DNA of 64,000 bases, taken from contig NZ_CP023701.1 in the NCBI RefSeq assembly GCF_008704535.1, forward strand, positions 5,002,001-5,066,000. The letters run 5' to 3'. Shown here in pieces: positions 20,006 through 28,950 of this stretch. The notes beneath the pieces are model-generated. The model was not told where the DNA came from. It did no database searches and saw only the letters and a program-made list of their open reading frames with translations. The position numbers were made by a program, and so were the translations under genes. Every line of letters begins with the position of its first letter. Position 1 is the first letter of the stretch. Source of the stretch: Streptomyces subrutilus (GTDB taxonomy: Bacteria > Actinomycetota > Actinomycetes > Streptomycetales > Streptomycetaceae).

Positions 20006-20028
20006 GGGGCGGGCGGCGGCGCGGCCGC

Positions 20029-21201
20029 TCAGCGCTCCAGGAAGGAGAACAGCTCCTCCCAGCGGTCGGTGATCTCCGCGCTGGAGTAGCGCCGTACCGA
20101 GCGGAACGCCGTGTCGCCGAGCCGGTCGCGCAGCCCGCGGTCCGACATCAGCGCGTCCAGGTGCCCGGCCAGCTCCATCGTGTTGCCCAGCCGGGCCAGC
20201 AGCCCGTCCGTGCCGTGCTCGACGATCTCGCGCACGCCGGGCGCGCAGTCGAAGGCCGCCACCGGCACGCCCGCGGCCATCGCCTCCAGCAGGGTGATCG
20301 GGAAGCCCTCGGCCCGCGAGGCCTGCGCGAAGACCGAGGCCCCGCGCAGCGCGCCCAGCACGTCGTCGGTGCTGCCCATCCACTGCACGGAGTCGTCCAG
20401 GCCCAGCGAGGTGCAGTGTGCCCGCAGCGTCGGCTCCTCCACGCCCGCCCCGTAGATCCGCAGCACCCAGTCGGGGTGGCGCGGGGCGGCGTCCGCCCAG
20501 GCGTCGAGCAGCAGGTCGACGCCCTTCTCGAAGGCGAGCCGGCCGACGCTCGCCACGACCTTCCCGGTGCGCGGAGCGGGCTGCTCCGGCATGAAGGGCA
20601 GCGGGTTCGGCATGCTCCCGACGTTCTCCATGCCCGACCGGATCCACAGGTCCGCGTCCTCGGCGGTCAGCACCAGCAGCCGGTCCACCTCGCGGTAGTG
20701 CCGGCGGACCCGCTCGCCGCGGCTGGACTTCTTGCTGGCCTCGAACGACTCGTGGCTCATGCCGATGACGCCGAGCCCCTTGGTGTCGGCGAGGGCCACC
20801 CACTCCATCGCCCAGACCTGCGTGACGATGACGACCGCGCCCGGGGCGGCCGCGCGGAACAGCTCGCTCAGCCGTTCCGCCTTGGCCCGCATCTGCGCGC
20901 GCCGGGCCGCCTGGCGGCGCCGCTCGGGCGCGTTCAGCCGGCCCTTGAGACCGTGCAGCCGGCGGGCCGCCGGCGGGTGGGTCTCGTACAGCGTGGTGGT
21001 GCGGTAGGGCAGGTCCTGCGGGAGCTTCTGGCGGATCTCGTCGGCGACCGGGGCGATGCCGACGATGTGTACCCGGTGGCCGCGCTCGACGAGGAGCCGG
21101 GCCATCTGGTGCGACCAGGTGGTCACCCCGCCGAGCTCGTCGACGCTGTTGGAGACGAGGAAGATGTCACGGCCGCCCGCGGTGGCGGTCTGCTGGCTCA
21201 C
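20029..21201 (-). CDS. Family 4 glycosyltransferase
   Basis: 390 residues, GT-B fold. The N-terminal acceptor domain begins DIFLVSNSVDELGGVTTWSH. The C-terminal donor domain has VGRLAFEKGVDLLLDAW and the GT4 signature RAEGFPITLLEAMAAG with the ExxxxxxxE glutamates. No signal peptide, so cytosolic or membrane-peripheral. The GTG start overlaps the stop of the upstream TagF-like gene (GTGA), so the two are translationally coupled and probably act on the same polymer. Donor and acceptor cannot be read from sequence. Confidence 0.88.
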   Translation of the reverse strand: MSQQTATAGGRDIFLVSNSVDELGGVTTWSHQMARLLVERGHRVHIVGIAPVADEIRQKLPQDLPYRTTTLYETHPPAARRLHGLKGRLNAPERRRQAARRAQMRAKAERLSELFRAAAPGAVVIVTQVWAMEWVALADTKGLGVIGMSHESFEASKKSSRGERVRRHYREVDRLLVLTAEDADLWIRSGMENVGSMPNPLPFMPEQPAPRTGKVVASVGRLAFEKGVDLLLDAWADAAPRHPDWVLRIYGAGVEEPTLRAHCTSLGLDDSVQWMGSTDDVLGALRGASVFAQASRAEGFPITLLEAMAAGVPVAAFDCAPGVREIVEHGTDGLLARLGNTMELAGHLDALMSDRGLRDRLGDTAFRSVRRYSSAEITDRWEELFSFLER

Positions 21202-24065
21202 TTGCCGCTCCTGGTGAAGAACTTCTCGACGATCTGGCGTGCGGCGTCCCCGCGGTCGTACTCGCCGAACTCGGCGAGGAACCGCTGGCGCGCCTCCGCG
21301 TACTTGGCGTCGGCCTCCTCGAAGGCGGAAACGGCCTGCAGCAGCTCCTCCGCCGTGGCCACCACCGGGCCGGGAGCCTTCTCCTTCAGGTCGAAGTACG
21401 TCCCGCGGATGTCGGTGGCGTACTTCTCGTAGTCGTACGCGAAGAACAGCATCGGCCGGTCCAGGACGGCGTAGTCGAACATCACCGACGAGTAGTCGGT
21501 GATCAGACCGTCGGCGAGGGCCAGCAGCGGGGTGACGTCGTGGTGCCGGGAGACGTCGAGGACACGGCCGGCGACCGACGGCGGCAGGCTCACGCTGTTG
21601 AGGTAGTGGGTCCGCACCAGCAGCGTGAAGCGGTCCCCGAGCCGGTCCGCGAACTCCTCCACGTCGAAGGGGAACTCGAAGCCCTCGACCGCGCCCTCCG
21701 CGTTCGCCCGGAAGGTCGGCGCGTACAGCAGCACCTTCTTGTCCGGATCGAGGCCGAGCTCGGCCGCGAGCGGGCCGCGGACCCGCTCACCGCTCTGCGC
21801 CTCGGCCCGCTGTGCCTCGACCAGCGCGTCGTTGCGCGGGTAGCCGGTGCGCAGCAGCACCTCGTCGCGCAGCCGGAAGCCCTTGGCGAGGGTGCGCGTG
21901 TCGTGCTCGGAGCGGATCAGGAAGTGGTCGAAGCGGTCGACGGCGGCCTGGAAGCGGTTCTGGCCGTCGCGGCCCTGCGCCTTGGTGCGCGGTTCGTGGA
22001 AGCCCATCCGCTTGAGCGCGGAGCCGTGCCAGGTCTGGATGTACGTGGTCCCGGGGCGCTTGGCGAGGGCCAGCGGGAAGCCCTGGTTGTCGACCCAGTA
22101 CTCGGCCTGGGCCAGCGCCCGCAGGTACGCCCAGCTCCAGCGCCGGACCAGGGTGGCCTCCTTGGGGAAGCCGGCGGGCTTGCCCGCGTACGACCAGATG
22201 GCCTCGAAGGGGGCGCCCTGGCGCACCAGCTCCTCGTAGATCGCCTTGGGGCTGTCGCTGTACTGCTTGCCCATGTGGCTCTCGAAGACGACCGTGCCCT
22301 TCTTGACCGGCAGCTTCGAGAAGACCTCGTGGTAGAGCTTCACCTTCTGCTCGCCCGAGCCCATGTTGCGGCGGGTCCGCAGGGCCTTGCGCAGGCCCCG
22401 TTTGACCACGCTCGCGGCCTTGCCGTGTATGGCGTTGTTGATCAGAGCCTGGGTGCGGACCGCGGCGGGGCCCTCGGCGGTCAGGACGTAGGACAGGTTG
22501 CCCTTCTTGGTGACCTCCGGCTCGAAGCGGTCGGAGACCAGCCGGGTGAGCCGGGGCCGCACCCGCAGGCGGGCCGCCGACTCCAGGTCGACGCCGCCGA
22601 CCGACACCCGGGTGGTGACGCGGTCGCGCCCGGCGTTCAGGTGCAGCCGCACGTCCCAGACGGCGTCGATGATGCCCAGCGGCCGGACGGTGCCGCCGAC
22701 GTCGGCGCTGCCGCTCCACTCGATCGTGTCACCGGCGTGCCGCACGGTGTCCACCGGGAAGCTGAAGGAGCGCACGCCGATCTGCCGGCGGGCCCGGAAC
22801 TCCAGCGAGGCCGAGAGGTCCACGTCGGGCCGGATGCGGCCCAGCGGGTTGACGACGGCTCCGGAGAGGGTGACGGTGCCGCGCCCGTCGTCCGCGTAGG
22901 AGGTGAGGCGGTTGCCCAGCTGGAGGGAGGAGAGCGGGGCGGTGTGGAAGCCCTGGTCGGTCACGTCCAGTATCCGGCGGGCCTCGGCGTCGTCGAGGTG
23001 CGGGGCGCACCAGTAGACGCGGCCGTCGCGCTCGGCCAGGGGGGAGGAGAGCCGGCCCTTGTTGGTCATGGCGTCGGCGGCCGGGAGCAGGTTGTCCCAG
23101 TCCTCCTTGCCCAGGAGGTAGGCGCAGATCGCCTGGAGGTGCGTGACGTTGTCGTACGCGGCCGGGTCGATGCCGGCGAGGTAGCCGTTGGCCAGCCGGG
23201 CGAACTCCTGGCGGTACGCGTCGCCCAGCAGGGGCAGGTCGCGCAGGTGCAGCACGAGGTCGTGCTTGAGGAACTTGGCGTCCTTCGCGGTCTTGATGTC
23301 GGTGTGGCCGTGGGCGGCCAGCAGCTCGTCGACGCGGCGGTGGATCTCCATCCGGTGGACGAAGTTCGCGATCTCGTGGCGCCGGTTGCTGATCGACTTG
23401 GCCGCCGCCTTCTCGACCACGTTCCAGAAGTAGACGTGGTTCGGGATGAGCGTGATGCGGCGGGCGGCCACGTAGGCCTGCGCGGAGAACAGCAGGTCCT
23501 CGTAGTGGATGCCGACCGGGAACTCCAGGCCCCGCTCCAGCAGGAACGCGCGCCGGTAGCACTTGTTCGTGGAGAGGGTGTCGTAGACCAGCAGGTCCGG
23601 GAATTCGGTGATCGATTCCAGGGTGCGCGTGTGCGCGTAGATCCACGGGTACCACTCGGTGGTCTTGCCCCACCGGCTGTCGAGGTGCACGCGCACGCAC
23701 ATGCCCGAGACCAGGTCGGAGCCGGTCCGCTCGGCGGCGGCCAGCATGTTCCGGCAGGCGTTGCGCTCCAGCACGTCGTCGCTGTCCAGGAACATGACGT
23801 AGGTGCCGGTCGCCTGCCGGATGCCGTGATTGCGCGGCGCGCCGCAGCCGCCGCTGTTCTCGGGCAGCCGGAAGGCGCGCACTCTGCCCGGATGCGCCGC
23901 TTCCAGTTCCTTCGCGACCGAGTACGACCGGTCCTTGCTGCAGTCGTCGACGATCACGACTTCGACCCCGTGAAGGGTTTGGTCCAAAACCGACTGGACG
24001 GCTGTCGGCAGACGCTCTGCGTCGTTGTAGACGATGACGACCACGGAGACGTCAGGCACGTGCAC
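21198..24065 (-). CDS. GT2 - TagF-like (CDP-glycerol glycerophosphotransferase family) fusion
   Basis: 955 residues with three parts. 1-~300 is a GT2 glycosyltransferase (VSVVVIVYND, VDDCSKD, DxD LDSDDVL near 92-96). ~330-560 is a beta-rich linker of unknown fold. ~570-950 is a CDP-glycerol:polyol-phosphate transferase domain with ESHMGKQYSDSP near 597, TWHGSALKRMG near 677 and DYSSVMFDY near 860, the conserved TagF/TarL motifs. Such fusions build teichoic acid-like polymers from CDP-polyols and sugars. GTG 24065 is preceded by AAAGGGAT. No CDP-glycerol synthase gene (tagD/tarI) is in the window. Transcribed divergently from the GtrB-like gene. Confidence 0.88.
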   Translation of the reverse strand: MHVPDVSVVVIVYNDAERLPTAVQSVLDQTLHGVEVVIVDDCSKDRSYSVAKELEAAHPGRVRAFRLPENSGGCGAPRNHGIRQATGTYVMFLDSDDVLERNACRNMLAAAERTGSDLVSGMCVRVHLDSRWGKTTEWYPWIYAHTRTLESITEFPDLLVYDTLSTNKCYRRAFLLERGLEFPVGIHYEDLLFSAQAYVAARRITLIPNHVYFWNVVEKAAAKSISNRRHEIANFVHRMEIHRRVDELLAAHGHTDIKTAKDAKFLKHDLVLHLRDLPLLGDAYRQEFARLANGYLAGIDPAAYDNVTHLQAICAYLLGKEDWDNLLPAADAMTNKGRLSSPLAERDGRVYWCAPHLDDAEARRILDVTDQGFHTAPLSSLQLGNRLTSYADDGRGTVTLSGAVVNPLGRIRPDVDLSASLEFRARRQIGVRSFSFPVDTVRHAGDTIEWSGSADVGGTVRPLGIIDAVWDVRLHLNAGRDRVTTRVSVGGVDLESAARLRVRPRLTRLVSDRFEPEVTKKGNLSYVLTAEGPAAVRTQALINNAIHGKAASVVKRGLRKALRTRRNMGSGEQKVKLYHEVFSKLPVKKGTVVFESHMGKQYSDSPKAIYEELVRQGAPFEAIWSYAGKPAGFPKEATLVRRWSWAYLRALAQAEYWVDNQGFPLALAKRPGTTYIQTWHGSALKRMGFHEPRTKAQGRDGQNRFQAAVDRFDHFLIRSEHDTRTLAKGFRLRDEVLLRTGYPRNDALVEAQRAEAQSGERVRGPLAAELGLDPDKKVLLYAPTFRANAEGAVEGFEFPFDVEEFADRLGDRFTLLVRTHYLNSVSLPPSVAGRVLDVSRHHDVTPLLALADGLITDYSSVMFDYAVLDRPMLFFAYDYEKYATDIRGTYFDLKEKAPGPVVATAEELLQAVSAFEEADAKYAEARQRFLAEFGEYDRGDAARQIVEKFFTRSGK

Positions 24066-24219
24066 CTCGATCCCTTTGTTCCGTTCCGCTTATCCCGTCA
24101 AAGCTACCGCGTGCCGCGCCCGACTCCGGCAGGCCGACGCTCGCCGCGCACACTTCCGAGGAAGGGGCGGGCGCCGGGTCCGGTCGCCGACAATCACCCG
24201 TTCGGACCAGGAAGTATTC
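24066..24219. promoter_or_regulatory. Divergent promoter region of the glycopolymer genes
   Basis: 154 bp between two divergent starts. On the minus strand TAGCTT (24101-24106 region) could be a -10. AGGAAG before ATG 24220 serves the rightward gene. I see no clear operator palindrome. Confidence 0.35.
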
Positions 24220-25272
24220 ATGACGAAGCTGTCCGTAGTTGTCCCTTGCTACAACGAAGAGGCCGTCATCGACAGCTTCGACGTGGAGATCCGCAAGGTG
24301 CTCGATGCCCTCCCCGTCGAGTACGAGGTCTGCTACGTCGACGACGGCAGCCGGGACGGCACCCTCGGGAAGCTCCGCAGGATCACCGCCGAGCACGGCG
24401 AGCGGACCCGGTACGTCTCCTTCAGCCGCAACTTCGGCAAGGAGGCCGGCATGCTCGCCGGCCTGCGCGAGGCCACCGGCGACGCTGTCGTGATCATGGA
24501 CGCCGACCTCCAGCACCCGCCGGAGCTCATCGCCACGATGCTCGACCACTACCGGCAGGGCCACGACCAGATCATCGCCCGCCGCACCCGCGAGGGCGAC
24601 AAGAAGCTCCGGTCGGCGCTCAGCCGCGTCTACTACCGGGGCGTCAACCGCTGGGTCGACGTGGAACTCGCCGACGGCGTCGGGGACTTCCGGATGCTCT
24701 CGCGGCCGGCCGTCGACGCCCTGCTGTCCCTGCCGGAGTGCAACCGCTTCTCCAAGGGCCTCTTCTCGTGGATCGGCTTCGACACCGTCCACTTCGACTA
24801 CCGCAACGCGCTGCGCGAGGCCGGCGAGACGAAGTGGAAGTTCGGGTCGCTGCTGAACTACGGCATGGACGGCCTGATCTCCTTCAACAACCGCCCGCTG
24901 CGCATCGGGATCTGGCTCGGCGTGTCCCTGGTCGGGCTCACCGCCCTGTACGCGCTGTGGATCACGGCCATGGCCGTCACCCACGGCGTCGAGTCGCCCG
25001 GCTACGTCACCCTGGTGGCGATCATCGTCGGCCTCGGCGGGGTCCAGATGATCATGCTCGGGCTGATCGGCGAGTACATCGGCCGCATCTACTACGAGAC
25101 CAAGCGCCGCCCCCACTTCCTGGTGAAGGAGGCCCACGGGGCGGACGCCCTCCCGCGCGACCCGGCAGCGGCGCCGCCCGCGCCCGCGCCCGCGGCCGCG
25201 TCCGCCTCCGCTTCCGCCGCGGCCGCCGAGGCGGCCGTCGTCGAGCGAAGCTCGCAGCGCAGCGCCCGGTGA
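24220..25272 (+). CDS. Polyprenyl-phosphate glycosyltransferase (GtrB/DPM1-like)
   Basis: 350 residues. The GT2 domain (about 1-225) has VVVPCYNEE, VDDGSRDGT, and DADLQHPPE carrying the metal-binding Asp residues. Two C-terminal membrane helices (about 228-255 and 262-290) follow, and the end of the domain reads GEYIGRIYYETKRRP, all typical of GtrB/ArnC-like enzymes. These move a sugar from a nucleotide donor to undecaprenyl phosphate at the inner face of the membrane. The last ~40 residues are Ala/Pro low complexity. AGGAAG precedes ATG 24220. Overlaps the GtrA gene by GTGA. Confidence 0.9.
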   Translation: MTKLSVVVPCYNEEAVIDSFDVEIRKVLDALPVEYEVCYVDDGSRDGTLGKLRRITAEHGERTRYVSFSRNFGKEAGMLAGLREATGDAVVIMDADLQHPPELIATMLDHYRQGHDQIIARRTREGDKKLRSALSRVYYRGVNRWVDVELADGVGDFRMLSRPAVDALLSLPECNRFSKGLFSWIGFDTVHFDYRNALREAGETKWKFGSLLNYGMDGLISFNNRPLRIGIWLGVSLVGLTALYALWITAMAVTHGVESPGYVTLVAIIVGLGGVQMIMLGLIGEYIGRIYYETKRRPHFLVKEAHGADALPRDPAAAPPAPAPAAASASASAAAAEAAVVERSSQRSAR

Positions 25273-25706
25273 GCCGGCGGGAACAGCTCGGCCAGGTCGT
25301 CCGCTTCGGCCTCGTCGGAGGCGTCAACACGGCCACCTTCTTCGGCGTCTACCTCCTCCTGCACCCGTGGATGCCGTACTTCGCCGCCTACTCCCTCGCC
25401 TTCCTGCTGGCGATGGTCGGCTCGTTCTTCATGAACACCTACTTCACCTACCGCACCCGGCCGACCTGGAAGAAGTTCCTCCTCTTCCCGCTCACCAACA
25501 TCACGAACTACGTCGTCCAGTCGGCCGGCCTGTACGCCCTGGTGCGCTGGGCCGGCCTGGACACCCGCATCGCCCCGCTCGTCGCCGCCGTCGCCGCCAT
25601 CCCCTTCACCTTCCTGCTCTCGCGCCGGATCCTCGTCCCGCGCTCCGCCCGGGCGGGGCGGCCCGGGCCCGGGGAGCCCGGCGAACCGGGGGCGTCCAGG
25701 GTCTGA
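25269..25706 (+). CDS. GtrA family membrane protein
   Basis: 145 residues, four membrane helices, GtrA family (RFGLVGGVNTATFFGVY; MVGSFFMNTYFTYR). GtrA-like proteins are thought to flip the lipid-linked sugar made by the adjacent GtrB-like enzyme. GTG 25269 overlaps the stop of that gene, so coupled translation is expected. The frame stays open far upstream because of high GC; the start is fixed by the helix arrangement and the overlap. It closes the glycopolymer cluster; proB follows 75 bp later. Confidence 0.88.
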   Translation: MSRREQLGQVVRFGLVGGVNTATFFGVYLLLHPWMPYFAAYSLAFLLAMVGSFFMNTYFTYRTRPTWKKFLLFPLTNITNYVVQSAGLYALVRWAGLDTRIAPLVAAVAAIPFTFLLSRRILVPRSARAGRPGPGEPGEPGASRV

Positions 25707-25737
25707 AACCCGCGAGCAGCCGCTCCCGCCCACCCCG

Positions 25738-25743
25738 TAGATT
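25738..25743 (+). promoter_or_regulatory. -10 box TAGATT before proB
   Basis: TAGATT lies 38 nt before GTG 25782, giving a short leader with an AAGGGGA ribosome site. No convincing -35 is visible. Confidence 0.45.
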
Positions 25744-25781
25744 GAGCCGGCAGGCATTCGGCAAGGGGCAAGGGGACAGAC

Positions 25782-26909
25782 GTGTCAGCGGCTAGGCAAG
25801 GTGTCGTGGACGCCCGCAGGATCGTGGTCAAGGTCGGCTCCTCCTCCTTGACCACCGCGGAGGGCGGACTCGACGCCGACCGGGTCGACGCACTCGTGGA
25901 CGTCCTGGCCAAGGCGCGCAGCGGCGGCGAGAAGGAGATCGTCCTCGTCTCCAGCGGGGCCATCGCCGCCGGACTCTCCCCGCTCGGCCTGCGCCGCCGT
26001 CCCAAGGACCTGGCCCGTCAGCAGGCCGCGGCCAGCGTCGGGCAGGGCCTCCTCGTCGCCCGCTACACCGCCTCCTTCGCCCGCTACGGCGTCCGCGTCG
26101 GCCAAGTGCTGCTCACCACCGACGACACCAGCCGGCGCGCGCACTACCGCAACGCCTACCGGACCCTGGACCAGCTGCTCGCCATGGGCGCGCTGCCCGT
26201 CGTCAACGAGAACGACACCGTCGCCACCGACGAGATCCGCTTCGGCGACAACGACCGCCTCGCCGCCCTCGTCGCCCACCTGGTCCGCGCCGACCTGCTG
26301 GTGCTCCTGTCCGACGTGGACGGCCTCTACGACGGCGACCCCTCCCTGCCCGGCACCACCCGCGTCGAGGAGGTGCGCGGCCCCGCGGACATCGCCCACG
26401 TCACCATCGGCAGCGCCGGCAGGGCGGGCGTGGGCACCGGCGGCATGGTCACCAAGGTCGAGGCCGCCCGGATCGCCGCCGCCGCGGGCATCCCCGTCGT
26501 CCTGACCTCCGCCAGTCAGGCCGCCGACGCGCTGTCCGGCGGGGCCACCGGCACCCACTTCCACGCCACCGGCCGCCGCTCGGCCGACCGGCTGCTGTGG
26601 CTCCAGCACGCCTCCACCCCGCAGGGACACCTCGTCCTGGACGACGGCGCCGTGCGCGCCGTCACCGAGCGCGGCAGCTCGCTGCTGCCCGCCGGCATCG
26701 CCTCGGTCGGCGGCGACTTCGCCGCCGGGGACCCGGTGGAACTGCGCGACACCTCCGGCCGGGCGGTCGCGCGCGGCCTCGTCAACTACGACGCCAAGGA
26801 GCTCCCGCAGCTCCTCGGCCGCTCCACTCGCGAGCTCGCGCGGGAACTCGGACCCGCGTACGAACGGGAGGTCGTCCACCGCGACGATCTGGTCCTGCTC
26901 CAGGGCTGA
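25782..26909 (+). CDS. proB: Glutamate 5-kinase
   Basis: First step of proline synthesis: ATP-dependent phosphorylation of glutamate. 375 residues. The amino-acid kinase domain (about 1-265) has VVKVGSSSLT, SSGAIAAG, VNENDTVAT and GTGGMVTKVEAA. A C-terminal PUA domain (about 285-370) is present, as in the long ProB type. It is normally feedback-inhibited by proline. proA lies 0.7 kb downstream with one small gene between. Confidence 0.96.
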   Translation: MSAARQGVVDARRIVVKVGSSSLTTAEGGLDADRVDALVDVLAKARSGGEKEIVLVSSGAIAAGLSPLGLRRRPKDLARQQAAASVGQGLLVARYTASFARYGVRVGQVLLTTDDTSRRAHYRNAYRTLDQLLAMGALPVVNENDTVATDEIRFGDNDRLAALVAHLVRADLLVLLSDVDGLYDGDPSLPGTTRVEEVRGPADIAHVTIGSAGRAGVGTGGMVTKVEAARIAAAAGIPVVLTSASQAADALSGGATGTHFHATGRRSADRLLWLQHASTPQGHLVLDDGAVRAVTERGSSLLPAGIASVGGDFAAGDPVELRDTSGRAVARGLVNYDAKELPQLLGRSTRELARELGPAYEREVVHRDDLVLLQG

Positions 26910-26997
26910 GGTTCGGGAAAAGCTCAGCGCGGGCGCCCGGGGACTGGTCAACTGTGAGAGCCGGGTGGACACGCGTAGCGCAGACAGGAGGCGGCTG

Positions 26998-27411
26998 GTG
27001 GGACGAGCGCTGACCAGCGTCGGTACGGGGGACGGTGAAGGCGGCGGACACGGACGGGAGCCCGAGCACGACTCCCGCCTCTGGCACGTCACCTTGAGCG
27101 TCTCCGGCAAGCCGGCGCCGTTGTCCGAGGTCCGGCGCGGGCTGGAACAGCTGGCCCACGACCACCCCTTCCTGCTCACCAGCCGGTACGCCGACGACCA
27201 CGCGGAGATCCGCTACTGGGAGGAGGCCCGCGACCTCCACGACGCGGCGGCCGTCGCCCTGCGGCTGTGGGGCGAGCACCGCTCCTCGGCGCAGCTCCCG
27301 CCGTGGGAGATCGTCGGGCTGGAGGTCATCGACCGCGCCACCTACCACCAGCGCGTGGCGGAGGGCTACGGCCCGCCCCCGGCCCACCCGGTGGGCGTGC
27401 ACCCGTACTAG
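26998..27411 (+). CDS. Conserved small protein of unknown function
   Basis: 137 residues from GTG 26998, chosen because AGGAGG (26986-26991) lies 6 nt upstream; an ATG-less extension to GTG 26965 is possible but weaker. The compact part LWHVTLSVSGKPAPLSEVRRG to IVGLEVIDRATYHQRV predicts an alpha/beta fold with no membrane segment. I do not recognise the family. It lies between proB and proA, a position I associate with a conserved streptomycete hypothetical. Confidence 0.75.
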   Translation: MGRALTSVGTGDGEGGGHGREPEHDSRLWHVTLSVSGKPAPLSEVRRGLEQLAHDHPFLLTSRYADDHAEIRYWEEARDLHDAAAVALRLWGEHRSSAQLPPWEIVGLEVIDRATYHQRVAEGYGPPPAHPVGVHPY

Positions 27412-27426
27412 GGCGGGCACCCGCAG

Positions 27427-27452
27427 GGAGGGCCCACCCGGACGGGCCCTCC
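27427..27452 (+). terminator. Terminator before proA
   Basis: Perfect 9-bp stem (27427-27435 with 27444-27452), 8-nt loop, 16 nt after the small gene. It lies in a tract with three copies of CCCGCAGGGAG (about 27420, 27468 and 27484). Confidence 0.6.
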
Positions 27453-27578
27453 GCGGGTGCGCGCGCCCCGCAGGGAGCGCCCACCCGCAGGGAGGGCCCT
27501 CCGCAGGCCCGGCGCCGCCCTGCGGGGGCCGGCCGTCTCGGGGGGTGGAACCGCCTCGGCCGGGGTCCGGCCGGGGAC

Positions 27579-27584
27579 TACCCT
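27579..27584 (+). promoter_or_regulatory. -10 box TACCCT for leaderless proA
   Basis: TACCCT ends 6 nt before ATG 27591; no ribosome site. This gives proA its own promoter, independent of proB. Confidence 0.55.
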
Positions 27585-27590
27585 GGCCGC

Positions 27591-28874
27591 ATGACCTCGC
27601 CCGACGCCGCCACCGCCGCCTCGCCCGTCCTCGCCACCGCGCAGCGGGCCCGCACGGCCGCCGCCGCCCTCGCCCCGCTCCCGCGGTCCGCCAAGGACGC
27701 CGCCCTGCTGGCGGTCGCGGACGCGCTGGAGGCCCGTACGCCCGAGATCATCGAGGCCAACGCCGTCGACACGGCCAAGGCCCGCGAGGCCGGCACCAGC
27801 GAGACCGTCATCGACCGCCTCACCCTCACCCCCGAGCGCGTCGCCGCCATCGCCTCCGACGTGCGCGACGTCGCCGCCCTCCCCGACCCGGTCGGCGAGG
27901 TCGTCCGCGGCGGCACCCTGCCCAACGGCATCGACCTCCGGCAGGTCCGCGTCCCGCTCGGGGTCGTCGGCATCATCTACGAGGCCCGCCCCAACGTCAC
28001 CGTCGACGCCGCCGCCCTCTGCCTCAAGTCCGGCAACGCGGTCCTGCTGCGCGGCAGTTCCTCCGCCTACGCCTCGAACACCGCCCTCGTCGGCATCCTC
28101 CGCGACGCCGTCGAGAGCGCCGGACTGCCCGCCGACGCGGTCCAGCTCGTCCCCGGCGAGTCCCGCGACTCCGTCCGCGAGCTGATGCGCGCCCGCGGCC
28201 TCGTCGACGTCCTCATCCCGCGCGGCGGTGCCTCCCTCATCAAGACGGTCGTCGAGGAGTCCACCGTCCCGGTCATCGAGACCGGTACCGGCAACTGCCA
28301 CGTCTACGTCGACGCCCGGGCCGACCTGGACATTGCGGTGGACATCCTCGTCAACTCCAAGGCCCAGCGGCCGTCCGTCTGCAACTCCGCCGAGACGCTC
28401 CTCGTCCACCGCGACATCGCCGGCGCCTTCCTGCCGCGTGCCCTCGACGCCCTCGCCGAGGCCGGCGTGACCGTCCACGGCGACGCCCGCGTCCTCGCCG
28501 CCGCCGCGGACTCCAAGGTCACCGCGCTGCCCGCCACAGACGAGGACTGGGCCGCCGAGTACCTGTCCTACGACATCGCCGCCGGAGTCGTGGACAGCCT
28601 GGACGACGCCGTCGCCCACATCCGCCGCTGGACCTCCGGCCACACCGAGGCCATCGTCACCACCTCGCAGGCCGCGGCCCGCCGCTTCACCCAGCTGGTC
28701 GACTCGACCACCGTCGCCGTGAACGCCTCCACCCGGTTCACGGACGGTGGCCAGTTCGGCTTCGGCGCCGAGATCGGGATCTCCACCCAGAAGCTGCACG
28801 CCCGGGGCCCGATGGGCCTTCCCGAGCTCACCTCCACCAAGTACATCGTCACCGGCGACGGTCACGTTCGGTAG
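27591..28874 (+). CDS. proA: Gamma-glutamyl phosphate reductase
   Basis: Second step of proline synthesis, NADPH-dependent reduction of gamma-glutamyl phosphate. 427 residues, normal length. Aldehyde dehydrogenase-like fold with catalytic Cys264 in RPSVCNSAETLLVH and the family motif VIYEARPNVTVDAAALCLKSG (split across about 128-148). The C-terminus FTDGGQFGFGAEIGISTQKLHARGP is highly conserved. Confidence 0.96.
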   Translation: MTSPDAATAASPVLATAQRARTAAAALAPLPRSAKDAALLAVADALEARTPEIIEANAVDTAKAREAGTSETVIDRLTLTPERVAAIASDVRDVAALPDPVGEVVRGGTLPNGIDLRQVRVPLGVVGIIYEARPNVTVDAAALCLKSGNAVLLRGSSSAYASNTALVGILRDAVESAGLPADAVQLVPGESRDSVRELMRARGLVDVLIPRGGASLIKTVVEESTVPVIETGTGNCHVYVDARADLDIAVDILVNSKAQRPSVCNSAETLLVHRDIAGAFLPRALDALAEAGVTVHGDARVLAAAADSKVTALPATDEDWAAEYLSYDIAAGVVDSLDDAVAHIRRWTSGHTEAIVTTSQAAARRFTQLVDSTTVAVNASTRFTDGGQFGFGAEIGISTQKLHARGPMGLPELTSTKYIVTGDGHVR

Positions 28875-28938
28875 TCGCGGCCGGACGCGGCGCGGCCGGA
28901 TTCCGGCGTACGCCCTGCCCAATCCGTCCCCCCAGGTC

Positions 28939-28944
28939 TACGCT
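28939..28944 (+). promoter_or_regulatory. -10 box TACGCT for a leaderless gene
   Basis: TACGCT ends 6 nt before GTG 28951; no Shine-Dalgarno. Confidence 0.5.
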
Positions 28945-28950
28945 GGTCCC

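Noticed and set aside
24066..24219. Riboswitch or leader peptide in the divergent glycopolymer promoter region
   Set aside because: No strong hairpin, terminator or codon run; ordinary promoter-sized gap.
26965..26997. Upstream GTG 26965 as start of the small gene between proB and proA
   Set aside because: No ribosome site, whereas AGGAGG is ideally spaced before GTG 26998.
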